Of a DNA stretch of 14,264 nt, positions 1-6,979 are shown in pieces. The translations under genes were made by a program, and so were the position numbers. Each line of letters begins with the position of its first letter. The first letter of the stretch is position 1. The stretch is from Coriobacteriales bacterium (lineage in GTDB: Bacteria; Actinomycetota; Coriobacteriia; Coriobacteriales; UBA8131): NCBI GenBank assembly GCA_031286975.1, contig JAITTM010000023.1, forward strand, positions 1-14,264, written 5' to 3'. Under the pieces are notes generated by a model that made no database searches, had not been told where the DNA came from, and saw only the letters and a program-made list of their open reading frames with translations.

Positions 1-2137
1 CGGTGTCGAGCGCGAAGCCTCCCTCAAGGTGCAGAAGATACTTGAGAACTTTGCGGGCGATCTCGCCCTCACGATGATAGACGCCGATGTGTTGGCAAAC
101 CTCTACGGGCGCGCTGACAAACTGGGCTTGGCGGTTATCAAAGACGGCGTTTCGCTCACGGGCTATGGATCCATCCGCAACTTTGGCCTGGTGATTGCCG
201 CCGTGATGGGCTACACCGAGGCGATATTCATCGATGACGATGAGACAGTGATCGCCCCCGACTTTATCGAGCGCGCCGTGTATGGCCTGGGCAAGCTCAC
301 CAAAAACGGCAGCCCCGTGCTGGTCAAGAGCGGCTTTTGGACCGACAAGAAAGGCAAATGGAGGTCCGGCCAAAAAGCCGCCTGGTACAACCACTTCTGG
401 CAGCAGGGTGAACTCTTCAACGAGTGGATCACGCGCGCCATGAGCGGCGCCCGTCTCTCACGCTCAAACGGCCTGTATGGGGGGCTCACCGCCATCCACC
501 GCGAAGCCTTTCTCCGCGTCTCCTTTGACCCTTGGATAAGCAGGGGAGAAGACCTGGATTATCTGCTCAACATCCGTATGTACGGCGGCGATGTGTGGTT
601 CGACAACAAATGGTCGATTGACCATTTGCCGCCCACCGAGCGCAACGAGGCGCAGCGGTTCAGGCAGGATATCTACCGCTGGATCTATGAGCAGCGCAAG
701 CTGGAGTACTCGAAGTCGCAGATCGACCTGCTGCCCATCAAGCCGCGCACGCTTGACCCGTATCCCGGGCCGTTTTTGGATCACTCCATCTCACGTCGCG
801 TGTTTATCACGGCACTGCTGCGCATGTTGGGGCGGGCGGATGAGCGCAAGGGCTACCTCAGAGCGGCGCTTACGGCGCGGCGCGAGGCAAAGGCCTATGC
901 CGAGGTGTTCTGCAACAAATACTTCGAGTTCCAGACGGGTTGGCCGCAGATAATCAACGCGCTTGAAGGCGATATCGAGCTTAAGGCGCTGTTTAGGGAC
1001 GCTCGGGTGGGAGTCTCTACTCGCGATGACGAGCACCTCCAGGCGAACGCCGAGAATGCGGGAGTGTGCGAGCAGGACAAGCAGACGAGCGCAGACGCGG
1101 CAGCCCCCACAGCAGCGGAGACGGTCATGGGCGCTGCGAGCGCTGTAGCTCCGGCGAGTGTTGCGCACGAGGCGGCGACGCCTACTGCGGGCGTGGCGGC
1201 TGCTGCGAGTGCGGGCGCTGCGAAAGCGGCGGCTCCTGCGGCTGCAACCGCAACTGCGCCAAAAGCTGCCACGGCTGCGGGCGCAGCGAAAGCGGCGGGC
1301 ACCACGAGTACGGCGGCAGTGGCCGCGAAAGCCGCAGCCGCGGCAAGTGCGGCTACGGCTGCGACAAAAGCTGCGACCACGGCAGGTGCGGCTAAAGCTA
1401 CGGCTGCGGCAGGCACAGTTAAGGCGGCAGCTAAAGCAACGGGTGCAACGACCGCTGCAACAGCGACAAAAGCCACGGGCACCACGACCACAGCAGGCGC
1501 AGTGAAGGCCACAGCTGCGGCCGCTACAGCTAAAGCAACAACAGCCACGACCGTTGCGAGAACGGCAAAAGCGGCGGGTGCTGCAACCACGACAGGTGCA
1601 GCAAAAGCCACGGCTGTCACAGCTGCGGCAAGTGCAGCAAAAGCGGCAGGTGTCGCAGGCACTGTATCGAAAGCCGCCACAACCCCTGCGGCGCCAAGAG
1701 CCGCGGCGGGCAGTGCGACCACGGCGGCCACGGGCACGGCAACAGCGGCGCCAAAGGCCGCGTCGACTACAATTACGAACGCCACAGCCACCAAAGCCAC
1801 AACAACAAGCGCAACAACAACAACCGCAACAGCAACCACCAAAGCTGCAACCACCGCAACAACCGCAACAACCGCAACAACAGCCAAAGCTGCAACCACC
1901 GCAACAACCGCAACAACAGCCAAAGCTGCAACCACCGCAACAGCCGCAACAGCTGCAACAACCGCAACAGCCGCAACAACCGCAACAACAGCAAAAGCTG
2001 CAACAGCCACTGCAGCCGCAGCCGCAGCAACCCCCACCCCCACCCCCACCCCTCAGCCCAACAAACCCGTGCAGGCAGATAAGCCTCCCAGCGGCCTGCT
2101 CGATTTCGACCTCGATCTTGACGCCCTGGGTCTGTAG
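1..2137 (+). CDS. Glycosyltransferase-like protein with long Ala/Thr-rich C-terminal tail (5' end outside window)
   Basis: The reading frame is open from the window edge (first full codon at 2), so the gene starts upstream. The GTG at 29 sits inside conserved sequence and is not a convincing start. The first ~320 codons look like a GT-A fold, family-2-type glycosyltransferase. There is an acidic FIDDDE metal/nucleotide-sugar motif at about 227-244 and a later GEDLDYLLNIR segment from about 545, resembling the family's ED acceptor/catalytic motif. No membrane span is evident in this part, so a cytoplasmic enzyme is likely. Donor and acceptor cannot be read from sequence. From about 1090 the protein becomes a ~320-residue Ala/Thr/Lys low-complexity tail. 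It then has a TPTPTP stretch and ends in a distinctive acidic/hydrophobic peptide, LLDFDLDLDALGL. The coherent ending supports this frame over the Gln/Pro-rich frame next to it. Assignment as a glycosyltransferase is moderately sure; the tail's role is unknown. Confidence 0.7.
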   Translation, partial: GVEREASLKVQKILENFAGDLALTMIDADVLANLYGRADKLGLAVIKDGVSLTGYGSIRNFGLVIAAVMGYTEAIFIDDDETVIAPDFIERAVYGLGKLTKNGSPVLVKSGFWTDKKGKWRSGQKAAWYNHFWQQGELFNEWITRAMSGARLSRSNGLYGGLTAIHREAFLRVSFDPWISRGEDLDYLLNIRMYGGDVWFDNKWSIDHLPPTERNEAQRFRQDIYRWIYEQRKLEYSKSQIDLLPIKPRTLDPYPGPFLDHSISRRVFITALLRMLGRADERKGYLRAALTARREAKAYAEVFCNKYFEFQTGWPQIINALEGDIELKALFRDARVGVSTRDDEHLQANAENAGVCEQDKQTSADAAAPTAAETVMGAASAVAPASVAHEAATPTAGVAAAASAGAAKAAAPAAATATAPKAATAAGAAKAAGTTSTAAVAAKAAAAASAATAATKAATTAGAAKATAAAGTVKAAAKATGATTAATATKATGTTTTAGAVKATAAAATAKATTATTVARTAKAAGAATTTGAAKATAVTAAASAAKAAGVAGTVSKAATTPAAPRAAAGSATTAATGTATAAPKAASTTITNATATKATTTSATTTTATATTKAATTATTATTATTAKAATTATTATTAKAATTATAATAATTATAATTATTAKAATATAAAAAATPTPTPTPQPNKPVQADKPPSGLLDFDLDLDALGL
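1838..2029 (+). repeat. In-frame 9-bp/36-bp tandem repeats encoding A/T-rich tail
   Basis: The basic unit is 9 bp (acaaccgca and variants). Lysine codons mark higher-order units: AKAATTATTATT (36 bp) begins at 1883, a diverged copy begins at 1919, and related copies sit near 1838 and 1991. All units are multiples of three, so gain or loss of copies keeps the frame. The coding strand here is almost free of T (six T in 1801-2040). The wider low-complexity tail covers roughly 1090-2060. Confidence 0.85.
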
Positions 2138-2151
2138 GCAAGCGGCTCAGC

Positions 2152-2979
2152 ATGACAGTCGGTACGTTCATACTCATCGCCGTTTGCGGCGTGGGCGTGG
2201 GCATTCTCTCTGGCATGTTTGGCATCGGCGGCGGCACGCTCATCGTGCCGCTGCTACACCTGGGCTTTGGCTTACCCGTGCTGAGCGCCACCTCCACCTC
2301 GCTGTTCACCATCGCGCCCACAGCTCTCTCGGGTGCGACCAAGCACATCCGCCAAAAGACCCTCGACCTCAAGGCGGGCTTGACCATCGGCTTCGCCGGG
2401 GCCTGCACCTCCGCCCTCGGTGCCTGGGCCTCAGACTACGTGCCCGAGCTGCTCATCCTCCTGCTCACCGCCGCTGTCATCGTCTACAGCGCCACAAAGA
2501 TGTTCAAGAGCGCTGCGGAGAAGACCAACTCCTTACCTGCCGCAACCGTCCCAGCTCCCAACGCGCTTAAGCCTGCGCAGGCACCGCCCCCACCACATCA
2601 GATGCGGGCTCGACCGCGGCTGCTTTTCTCTCTCTGTCTGGGCCTCATCGCCGGCCTCATCGCTGGTCTCGCGGGGGTTGGCGGCGGCTTCATGATTGTG
2701 CCGATGGGGATAGCCTATCTGGGCTTCTCCCTGAAGGAGGCTTCGGGTACCTCTTTGGTCGCCATCGCCCTCATCGCGATTCCCGGCATCGTATCGCACG
2801 CGCTGCTTGGTCACATCTGGTTTCTTTACGGCATCGCTCTCATCGTGGGCACCATTCCCGGCGCCTGGGCGGGCGCGCACCTCATCGCCAAGCTGCCCGA
2901 GCGCCCCATGCGTCTTGCTTTTGGCGTTTTGCTGGTTTTAAGCGGTGTCCTGCTCATAATAAATCAGTTTGTTGGATAA
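2152..2979 (+). CDS. TSUP-family (TauE/SafE) membrane permease
   Basis: This 275-residue integral membrane protein has the internal duplication typical of the TauE/SafE (4-toluene sulfonate uptake, TSUP) family. The glycine-rich motif GMFGIGGGTLIVP at residues 21-33 recurs as GLAGVGGGFMIVP at 172-184, each followed by further hydrophobic helices. Between the halves is a Pro/Ala-rich cytoplasmic-type linker (about 125-155). TSUP proteins move sulfur-containing or small organic anions such as sulfite, sulfoacetate or taurine-derived anions; the substrate here cannot be named. The start ATG lies 14 bp after the preceding stop and its Shine-Dalgarno match is weak, so translation may depend on the upstream gene. 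The sensor kinase gene follows at once, suggesting the permease is part of, or a target of, that signalling unit. Confidence 0.9.
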   Translation: MTVGTFILIAVCGVGVGILSGMFGIGGGTLIVPLLHLGFGLPVLSATSTSLFTIAPTALSGATKHIRQKTLDLKAGLTIGFAGACTSALGAWASDYVPELLILLLTAAVIVYSATKMFKSAAEKTNSLPAATVPAPNALKPAQAPPPPHQMRARPRLLFSLCLGLIAGLIAGLAGVGGGFMIVPMGIAYLGFSLKEASGTSLVAIALIAIPGIVSHALLGHIWFLYGIALIVGTIPGAWAGAHLIAKLPERPMRLAFGVLLVLSGVLLIINQFVG

Positions 2980-2998
2980 TGAATTTTCCGGAATCGGC

Positions 2999-3004
2999 AG
3001 GAGG
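2999..3004 (+). promoter_or_regulatory. Ribosome-binding site deciding the sensor-kinase start
   Basis: AGGAGG lies 12 nt before the ATG at 3017. An in-frame TTG at 2969 would give a longer protein overlapping the permease stop, but it has no ribosome-binding site of this quality. The ATG at 3017 is therefore preferred. The spacing is a little longer than ideal. Confidence 0.55.
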
Positions 3005-3016
3005 TTATCGAACCCT

Positions 3017-4309
3017 ATGTCTCGCAGGCAGCTCTCAATAGTGGAAGTGGTGCTCATCGGCGTTATCGTCATCCTGGTGGCGATAGCGAGCATCACGCTG
3101 TCCACGGGTGGACACTGGCTCATCATCGTCATCTGCGTGGTCGCCGTCGCGTTTGTGGCCTACGTGATGGTGCGCTACTCCATCGACCCTGACCGCCTGC
3201 GCGCCCGCCAGTCCGAGCGCACATTGCGTCTGGCAGCGCAGACGCTCACCTTCATGCGCCAGGGTCTCACCACCGAGTCAGCGCAGGAGGTGTGCCGCCT
3301 GCTTTTGCCGGCAACGCTGGCAAACGCGGTGGCCATCACCAATCGCGAGGACATCATCGGCTATGCGGGCGCAGAGAGCGATCTGCATCCCGTGGGCTCA
3401 CCCATCCTCACCAAGGCGACACTCACCACCTTGCAGGACGCCAGGTTGCGCGTCATCACTCAACAGGAGGCAATCGGCTTTCCCGAGGGCGCAAGCTCGC
3501 TACAGGCGGCCATCATCGTACCTTTGGTACTGCATGAGCAGACCGTGGGCGTGCTCAAGTTCTATTACCGCTCGGCCAAGAAGATCGACGAGACCCAGCA
3601 GGCCATGGCCGAGGGGCTGGGCGCCCTTCTCACCATGCAACTCAGCCTGGCGGAGCTCGATTACCAACGCGAGCTCGCCTCGCAGATGGAGCTCAAGGCG
3701 CTGCAGGCGCAGATCAACCCGCACTTCCTCTTCAACACCATCAACACCATCGCCTCGCTTATCCGCACCAATCCGCAGCAGGCACGCATCCTGCTGCGCG
3801 AGTTTGCCGTGTTCTATCGCCGCACGCTCGAGGGCTCGCAGGATCTCATCACGCTTGAGCAGGAGCACCTGCAGACACTCCGTTATCTGGGCTTTGAGAT
3901 CGCTCGCTTTGGTGGGGATCGCATCCAGCTCACCAGCTACATCGAGCACGGCCTCGAGCACATTTTGGTGCCCGCCTTTATCATCCAACCCCTTGTGGAG
4001 AATGCCGTGGGTCACGGTATGCGCGACAACGCACCGCTCCATATCGAGATCCGCGCGCAGACGCAGGACGGCGATGTGGTGGTTCTGGTCAGGGACAACG
4101 GCATCGGCATCGCCAAGGACACCCTGGCGCATATGCTCGACCCCGACCGAGAGCACCTGGGCATCGCGCTCAAGAATGTGGACGATAGATTGCGCGGATA
4201 TTTTGGCAGAGGAGCCGGTCTTGCGGTACAATCTGAACTGGGCGTTGGAACAGTGGTACGACTAACCCTGGGTACATTCGAGAAGTTAAAGGTGGAAGAT
4301 GATGATTAA
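3017..4309 (+). CDS. LytS-type sensor histidine kinase
   Basis: This is the sensor of a two-component system, 430 residues from the ATG at 3017. Two hydrophobic spans near residues 8-28 and 34-52 anchor it in the membrane. A GAF-like domain follows (about 75-210). The His_kinase family (PF06580) dimerisation segment comes next with QINPHFLFNTINTI, where His236 is the expected phosphorylation site. The ATPase domain shows the N-box QPLVENAVGHG (324-334) and the G-box DNGIGI (360-365), then GTVVRL near the end. Kinases of this type pair with LytTR regulators, and one follows with an 11-nt overlap. The short membrane part lacks the multi-span 5TM-LYT sensor of LytS itself, so the input is probably read by the GAF-like domain or from the membrane. 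The signal is unknown. An alternative TTG start at 2969 would add 16 residues. Confidence 0.9.
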   Translation: MSRRQLSIVEVVLIGVIVILVAIASITLSTGGHWLIIVICVVAVAFVAYVMVRYSIDPDRLRARQSERTLRLAAQTLTFMRQGLTTESAQEVCRLLLPATLANAVAITNREDIIGYAGAESDLHPVGSPILTKATLTTLQDARLRVITQQEAIGFPEGASSLQAAIIVPLVLHEQTVGVLKFYYRSAKKIDETQQAMAEGLGALLTMQLSLAELDYQRELASQMELKALQAQINPHFLFNTINTIASLIRTNPQQARILLREFAVFYRRTLEGSQDLITLEQEHLQTLRYLGFEIARFGGDRIQLTSYIEHGLEHILVPAFIIQPLVENAVGHGMRDNAPLHIEIRAQTQDGDVVVLVRDNGIGIAKDTLAHMLDPDREHLGIALKNVDDRLRGYFGRGAGLAVQSELGVGTVVRLTLGTFEKLKVEDDD

Positions 4310-5015
4310 GGCTATTATTGTTGACGACGAGGCACCAGCTCGCTCCGAGCTCAGATATCTGCTGGACGAGACGCAGCAGGTCGAGGTTGTGGCGGAGGCG
4401 ACCAATGTCCGCGAAGCCATTGAGTGTCTTAAGGATAAAGGCGGGGACGTCATGTTCCTCGACATCAGTATGCCCGGTGCCAACGGCCTGCAACTGGCGG
4501 AGGCGCTCAACCGGCTCAAGTACCCGCCGGCAATCGTGTTCGTGACCGCCTACGCCGAGCACGCGACCAAGGCCTTTGACGTGAATGCCGTCGACTACCT
4601 GCTCAAACCCGTTGAAACCGACCGTCTGTTGCAGGCGATCTCAAAGGTGAAACACTACGTGGCCTGCTTTGCCAAAGGCACCCAGGCGGAGCGTATTCCT
4701 GTGGAGAAAAGCGGTAAGAAGCTGCTGGTCGCCACCGACAAGATACACTACATCATGGCCAAGGACGACTACTCTTACCTACACACCGAGGCAGACCGCT
4801 ACCTGTCAACGGTATCGCTCGCGCAGCTTGAGAGCAAACTTGAGCCGCACGGCTTCTTTCGCGTGCATCGCCGCTACCTGGTCAACCTCGCCTGCGTAGA
4901 AGAGGTCACGCCCGTCAGCGGTGGCACCCTGCTGCTCACCCTCAGTGGCGAAGAAGAGAATATCCCCGTCTCCCGCCGCCGCGTAGCCGCACTGAAGAAG
5001 GCTTTGGGACTGTAA
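4299..5015 (+). CDS. LytTR-family response regulator
   Basis: This is the DNA-binding partner of the preceding kinase, 238 residues. The receiver domain (about 3-120) has the acidic pair Asp9/Asp10, the phosphoacceptor Asp55 in FLDISMPG, Thr83 and Lys103 in LLKPV. The LytTR DNA-binding domain occupies about 134-236 and contains FFRVHRRYLVNLA, the signature of the family. LytTR proteins bind short direct repeats, not inverted ones. The start overlaps the kinase stop. Two ATG codons sit side by side (4299 and 4302), and AGGTGG at 4290-4295 is better spaced for the second. The target genes are not visible; the adjacent TSUP permease is a reasonable candidate because LytTR systems often control a linked transporter. 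Confidence 0.93.
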   Translation: MMIKAIIVDDEAPARSELRYLLDETQQVEVVAEATNVREAIECLKDKGGDVMFLDISMPGANGLQLAEALNRLKYPPAIVFVTAYAEHATKAFDVNAVDYLLKPVETDRLLQAISKVKHYVACFAKGTQAERIPVEKSGKKLLVATDKIHYIMAKDDYSYLHTEADRYLSTVSLAQLESKLEPHGFFRVHRRYLVNLACVEEVTPVSGGTLLLTLSGEEENIPVSRRRVAALKKALGL

Positions 5016-5049
5016 AAAAGGCACGGCAGAGGCGGTGCATGCTCTGTGC
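5014..5049 (-). terminator. Candidate terminator of ridA in the convergent gap
   Basis: Read on the minus strand, GCACAGAG and CTCTG-ccg-TGC can form an 8-bp stem with a 3-nt bulge, followed by C and six T (the A-run at 5014-5019 on the plus strand). The T-tract overlaps the response-regulator stop codon. The stem is imperfect, hence modest confidence. Confidence 0.4.
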
Positions 5050-5075
5050 GATCCATGGCAGTCTTGACCTTGCTG

Positions 5076-5444
5076 CTAAACCTCCGCAACCGCCTCGACT
5101 TCCACCAAGACTCCCTTGGGCAAGCTGCGTACGGCCACGCAGCTGCGCGCCGGTTTGCCAGGCAGATACTGCTCGTAGATCGTGTTGAACGTGGCGAAGT
5201 CGGCCATATCCGCCAAAAAGCAGGTGGTCTTGAGCACCGCGCTGGCGCTGCTGCCCGCGGCCTCAAGCACGGCAACCAGGTTCTGCAAGGCGCGGTGCGC
5301 CTGAGCTTCGATGCCTTTGGGAATCGCGCCGCTTGCAGGGTCAAGCGGTATCTGCCCCGACGTGAACACAAGGCCGCCAGACACGACAGCTTGCGAGTAC
5401 GGCCCGATGGCCGCCGGTGCCTCACTGGTGTTGATGCGCTGCAT
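5076..5444 (-). CDS. ridA: RidA-family reactive imine deaminase
   Basis: RidA (YjgF/YER057c/UK114 family) hydrolyses reactive enamines and imines such as 2-aminoacrylate made by PLP-dependent dehydratases, protecting PLP enzymes from damage. The 122-residue length is typical. Family landmarks are IGPYSQAV (13-20), SGQIPLDP (29-36), the PGKPARSCVAV segment with the conserved imine-binding Arg100, and VEVEAVA with Glu117 near the end. The ATG at 5444 is preceded by GGGAG about 8 nt upstream and gives the normal N-terminus; a longer open frame upstream overlaps padR and is not family-like. The gene lies 29 bp downstream of the padR-type gene on the same strand, so the two probably share a transcript. 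Confidence 0.93.
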   Translation of the reverse strand: MQRINTSEAPAAIGPYSQAVVSGGLVFTSGQIPLDPASGAIPKGIEAQAHRALQNLVAVLEAAGSSASAVLKTTCFLADMADFATFNTIYEQYLPGKPARSCVAVRSLPKGVLVEVEAVAEV

Positions 5445-5473
5445 GGTGTTCTCCCGCTTCTCTGTGTGAACTG

Positions 5474-5920
5474 CTATAAGGTATGCTCGTGTCCGTCGCA
5501 ATGCGGCAGGGGAGGGAGCTCGATGCCCAATGCGTCTGAGGCGGCGCTGCGCAGCTCGCCGATGACCGAGCAATAGCACGCCAACGAGTCGATCCAGCGG
5601 CGCAGGCACTCGCGTCCCTCGGTGGTGAGCGTGAACGAGCGCTTGGCGGGCCCCGCCTTGGGGGTGTTCCAGTGCGAGGTCACCAGGCCGCTTGTCTCCA
5701 TCTGCTTGAGCGTGCGATACACGCCTGTCGCATCGGGTTTGCTGCCGCCAAACAGGGGGGACGCCGCCGCCTTCTGCACGATCACGTAGCCGTGCAGCGG
5801 CTCGGCTGAAGCCGCCAGCACCGTGAGGATGGTGGGCAGCGTCAGGCGACTCAGCGTCCTACCCAGCTGAGCGCATTCCTTCAGTTCGCCGTCGGCCTTG
5901 GGATTGCAAACAGACCACAT
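5474..5920 (-). CDS. PadR-family transcriptional regulator
   Basis: This 148-residue winged-helix regulator shows PadR hallmarks: TLPTILTVLAASAEPLHGY leading into the recognition region (28-45), DATGVYRTLKQMETSGLV (63-80), and a wing of GPAKRSFTLTTEG (90-102) followed by a C-terminal helix. PadR proteins are dimeric repressors, often of stress or transport genes. The ATG at 5920 has GGGAAGG about 8-10 nt upstream. The protein is unusually rich in Cys (positions 5, 16, 105, 115, 117, 141) and ends in PHCDGHEHTL, a possible metal- or redox-responsive element (inference). It is divergent from the purine phosphorylase gene and upstream of ridA, either of which it might control. Confidence 0.88.
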   Translation of the reverse strand: MWSVCNPKADGELKECAQLGRTLSRLTLPTILTVLAASAEPLHGYVIVQKAAASPLFGGSKPDATGVYRTLKQMETSGLVTSHWNTPKAGPAKRSFTLTTEGRECLRRWIDSLACYCSVIGELRSAASDALGIELPPLPHCDGHEHTL

Positions 5921-5962
5921 ATGGCATCCTTCCCTTTGTTGCGGGTTCGAGTTCCTCAAAGT

Positions 5963-5968
5963 ATTATA
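5963..5968 (-). promoter_or_regulatory. Candidate -10 element for padR-ridA
   Basis: A perfect TATAAT on the minus strand lies about 43 nt upstream of the padR start in the divergent gap. No good -35 hexamer is found at 17 bp, so the promoter may be activated or the match may be chance. Confidence 0.4.
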
Positions 5969-6082
5969 GTAGCAGCCGTATGCAGCCATCGGCAGAACCA
6001 CAAAAACTTCGGGGAGAAGACCGGGCCCCCTCGATCGTGACTCTCCCACTCACGGCGGGATGACCAGCGGAGGAGAACAACC

Positions 6083-6907
6083 ATGACCCTGCAAGAACAC
6101 CTGCAAGAAGCCGTCGATTCTATCCAGCCCAAGCTCTCCGCCGTGCCACGGGTCGCGCTTGTTCTGGGCTCCGGGCTCGATAACCTGGCAGCGCGGATCG
6201 AAAAGACGCACTCCGTGCCGTTTGAGGACATCCCACACTTCAGAGCTGCGGGTGCCCCCGGCCATGTGGGGCAGCTCGTCTTTGGCGCGCTGGCAGGGGT
6301 TCCGGTCGTGTGCATGCGTGGGCGGCTGCATGGCTATGAAGGCAACACACCGGACGAGGTGGTTTTTCCCCTGCGGGTACTGCACGCGCTGGGTGCCACC
6401 ACGCTGGTGGTCACCAATGCGTCCGGGGGCATCAATCCCGAGTTCAACCGGGGCGACCTCATGCTCATAACCGACCACATCAACTTCACGGGCACCCATC
6501 CACTCACGACGGATGAGGCTCATGGTGGCCCAGCCACCTTCTGCGACATGAGCTACGCCTATACTCCCGCACTGCGTGAGTGTGCCCTGCAAATCGCCGC
6601 CGCACACGATATCGAGCTGCAACAGGGTGTCTACCTGGGTGTCAGGGGACCGTCGTTCGAGACTCCGGCGGAGATACGTGCGTTTCGCAGCTGGGGTGCT
6701 GATGCCGTGGGCATGTCCACCGTATTCGAGGTGATAACAGCGGTGTCGCTGGGGATGCAGGTGCTGGGGCTCGCGCTTATCACCAACAAGGCCGCCGGGC
6801 TGCAGGAGCAACCCATCACGGGTGATGAGGTATTTAAGACTGCGCGCGCCTCCGCACAGGAGCTGAGCGACCTGTTGGTTGCCGTGCTCAAAAGCGCGCG
6901 CGTCTAA
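6083..6907 (+). CDS. punA: Purine-nucleoside phosphorylase (trimeric type)
   Basis: The enzyme cleaves inosine and guanosine (or deoxy forms) with phosphate to the free base and (deoxy)ribose-1-phosphate in purine salvage in the cytosol. The 274-residue length and motifs fit the trimeric PNP/PunA class. They include LGSGL (28-32), PGHVGQ with His61, MRGRLHGYEG with Arg81/His83/Tyr85 for phosphate and sugar contacts, TNASGG (111-116), RGPSFET with Glu193, GMSTVFEV (210-217) and ITN with Asn235, the purine-selecting residue. GMSTVPEV is usual in this class, so Phe215 for Pro is a small oddity. A strong GGAGGAG sits about 7 nt before the ATG. The gene stands alone: divergent from padR and convergent with the aldo/keto reductase. 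Confidence 0.95.
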   Translation: MTLQEHLQEAVDSIQPKLSAVPRVALVLGSGLDNLAARIEKTHSVPFEDIPHFRAAGAPGHVGQLVFGALAGVPVVCMRGRLHGYEGNTPDEVVFPLRVLHALGATTLVVTNASGGINPEFNRGDLMLITDHINFTGTHPLTTDEAHGGPATFCDMSYAYTPALRECALQIAAAHDIELQQGVYLGVRGPSFETPAEIRAFRSWGADAVGMSTVFEVITAVSLGMQVLGLALITNKAAGLQEQPITGDEVFKTARASAQELSDLLVAVLKSARV

Positions 6908-6979
6908 GAGGGCACCCCACCCCCACCAAACGCTGGCTTGCCTGGCGCGGCTCTGCACATTTTTAGCTGTTACAGAGCA

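Noticed and set aside
1066..1395. Cys/Gly-rich 109-codon frame inside the first gene
   Set aside because: The cysteines come from shifted reading of GCG/GCT alanine codons; it has no start signal.
895..2049. 384-codon minus-strand open frame (Val/Ala-rich) opposite the repeat tail
   Set aside because: It is the complement of Ala/Thr low-complexity codons, which rarely give stops; no ribosome-binding site or protein-like ending is seen.
1554..2570. Gln/Pro-rich plus-strand frame running into the permease gene
   Set aside because: The composition is a shifted reading of the 9-bp repeats. The competing frame joins the glycosyltransferase and ends in a coherent charged peptide, and the permease frame is unmistakable.
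2969..3016. TTG-started extension of the sensor kinase
   Set aside because: It overlaps the permease stop without a good ribosome-binding site; AGGAGG precedes the ATG at 3017.
6950..6978. GCTCTG/CAGAGC inverted repeat between convergent genes
   Set aside because: It has a 17-nt loop and the only T-run is inside the loop, so it is not a convincing terminator.
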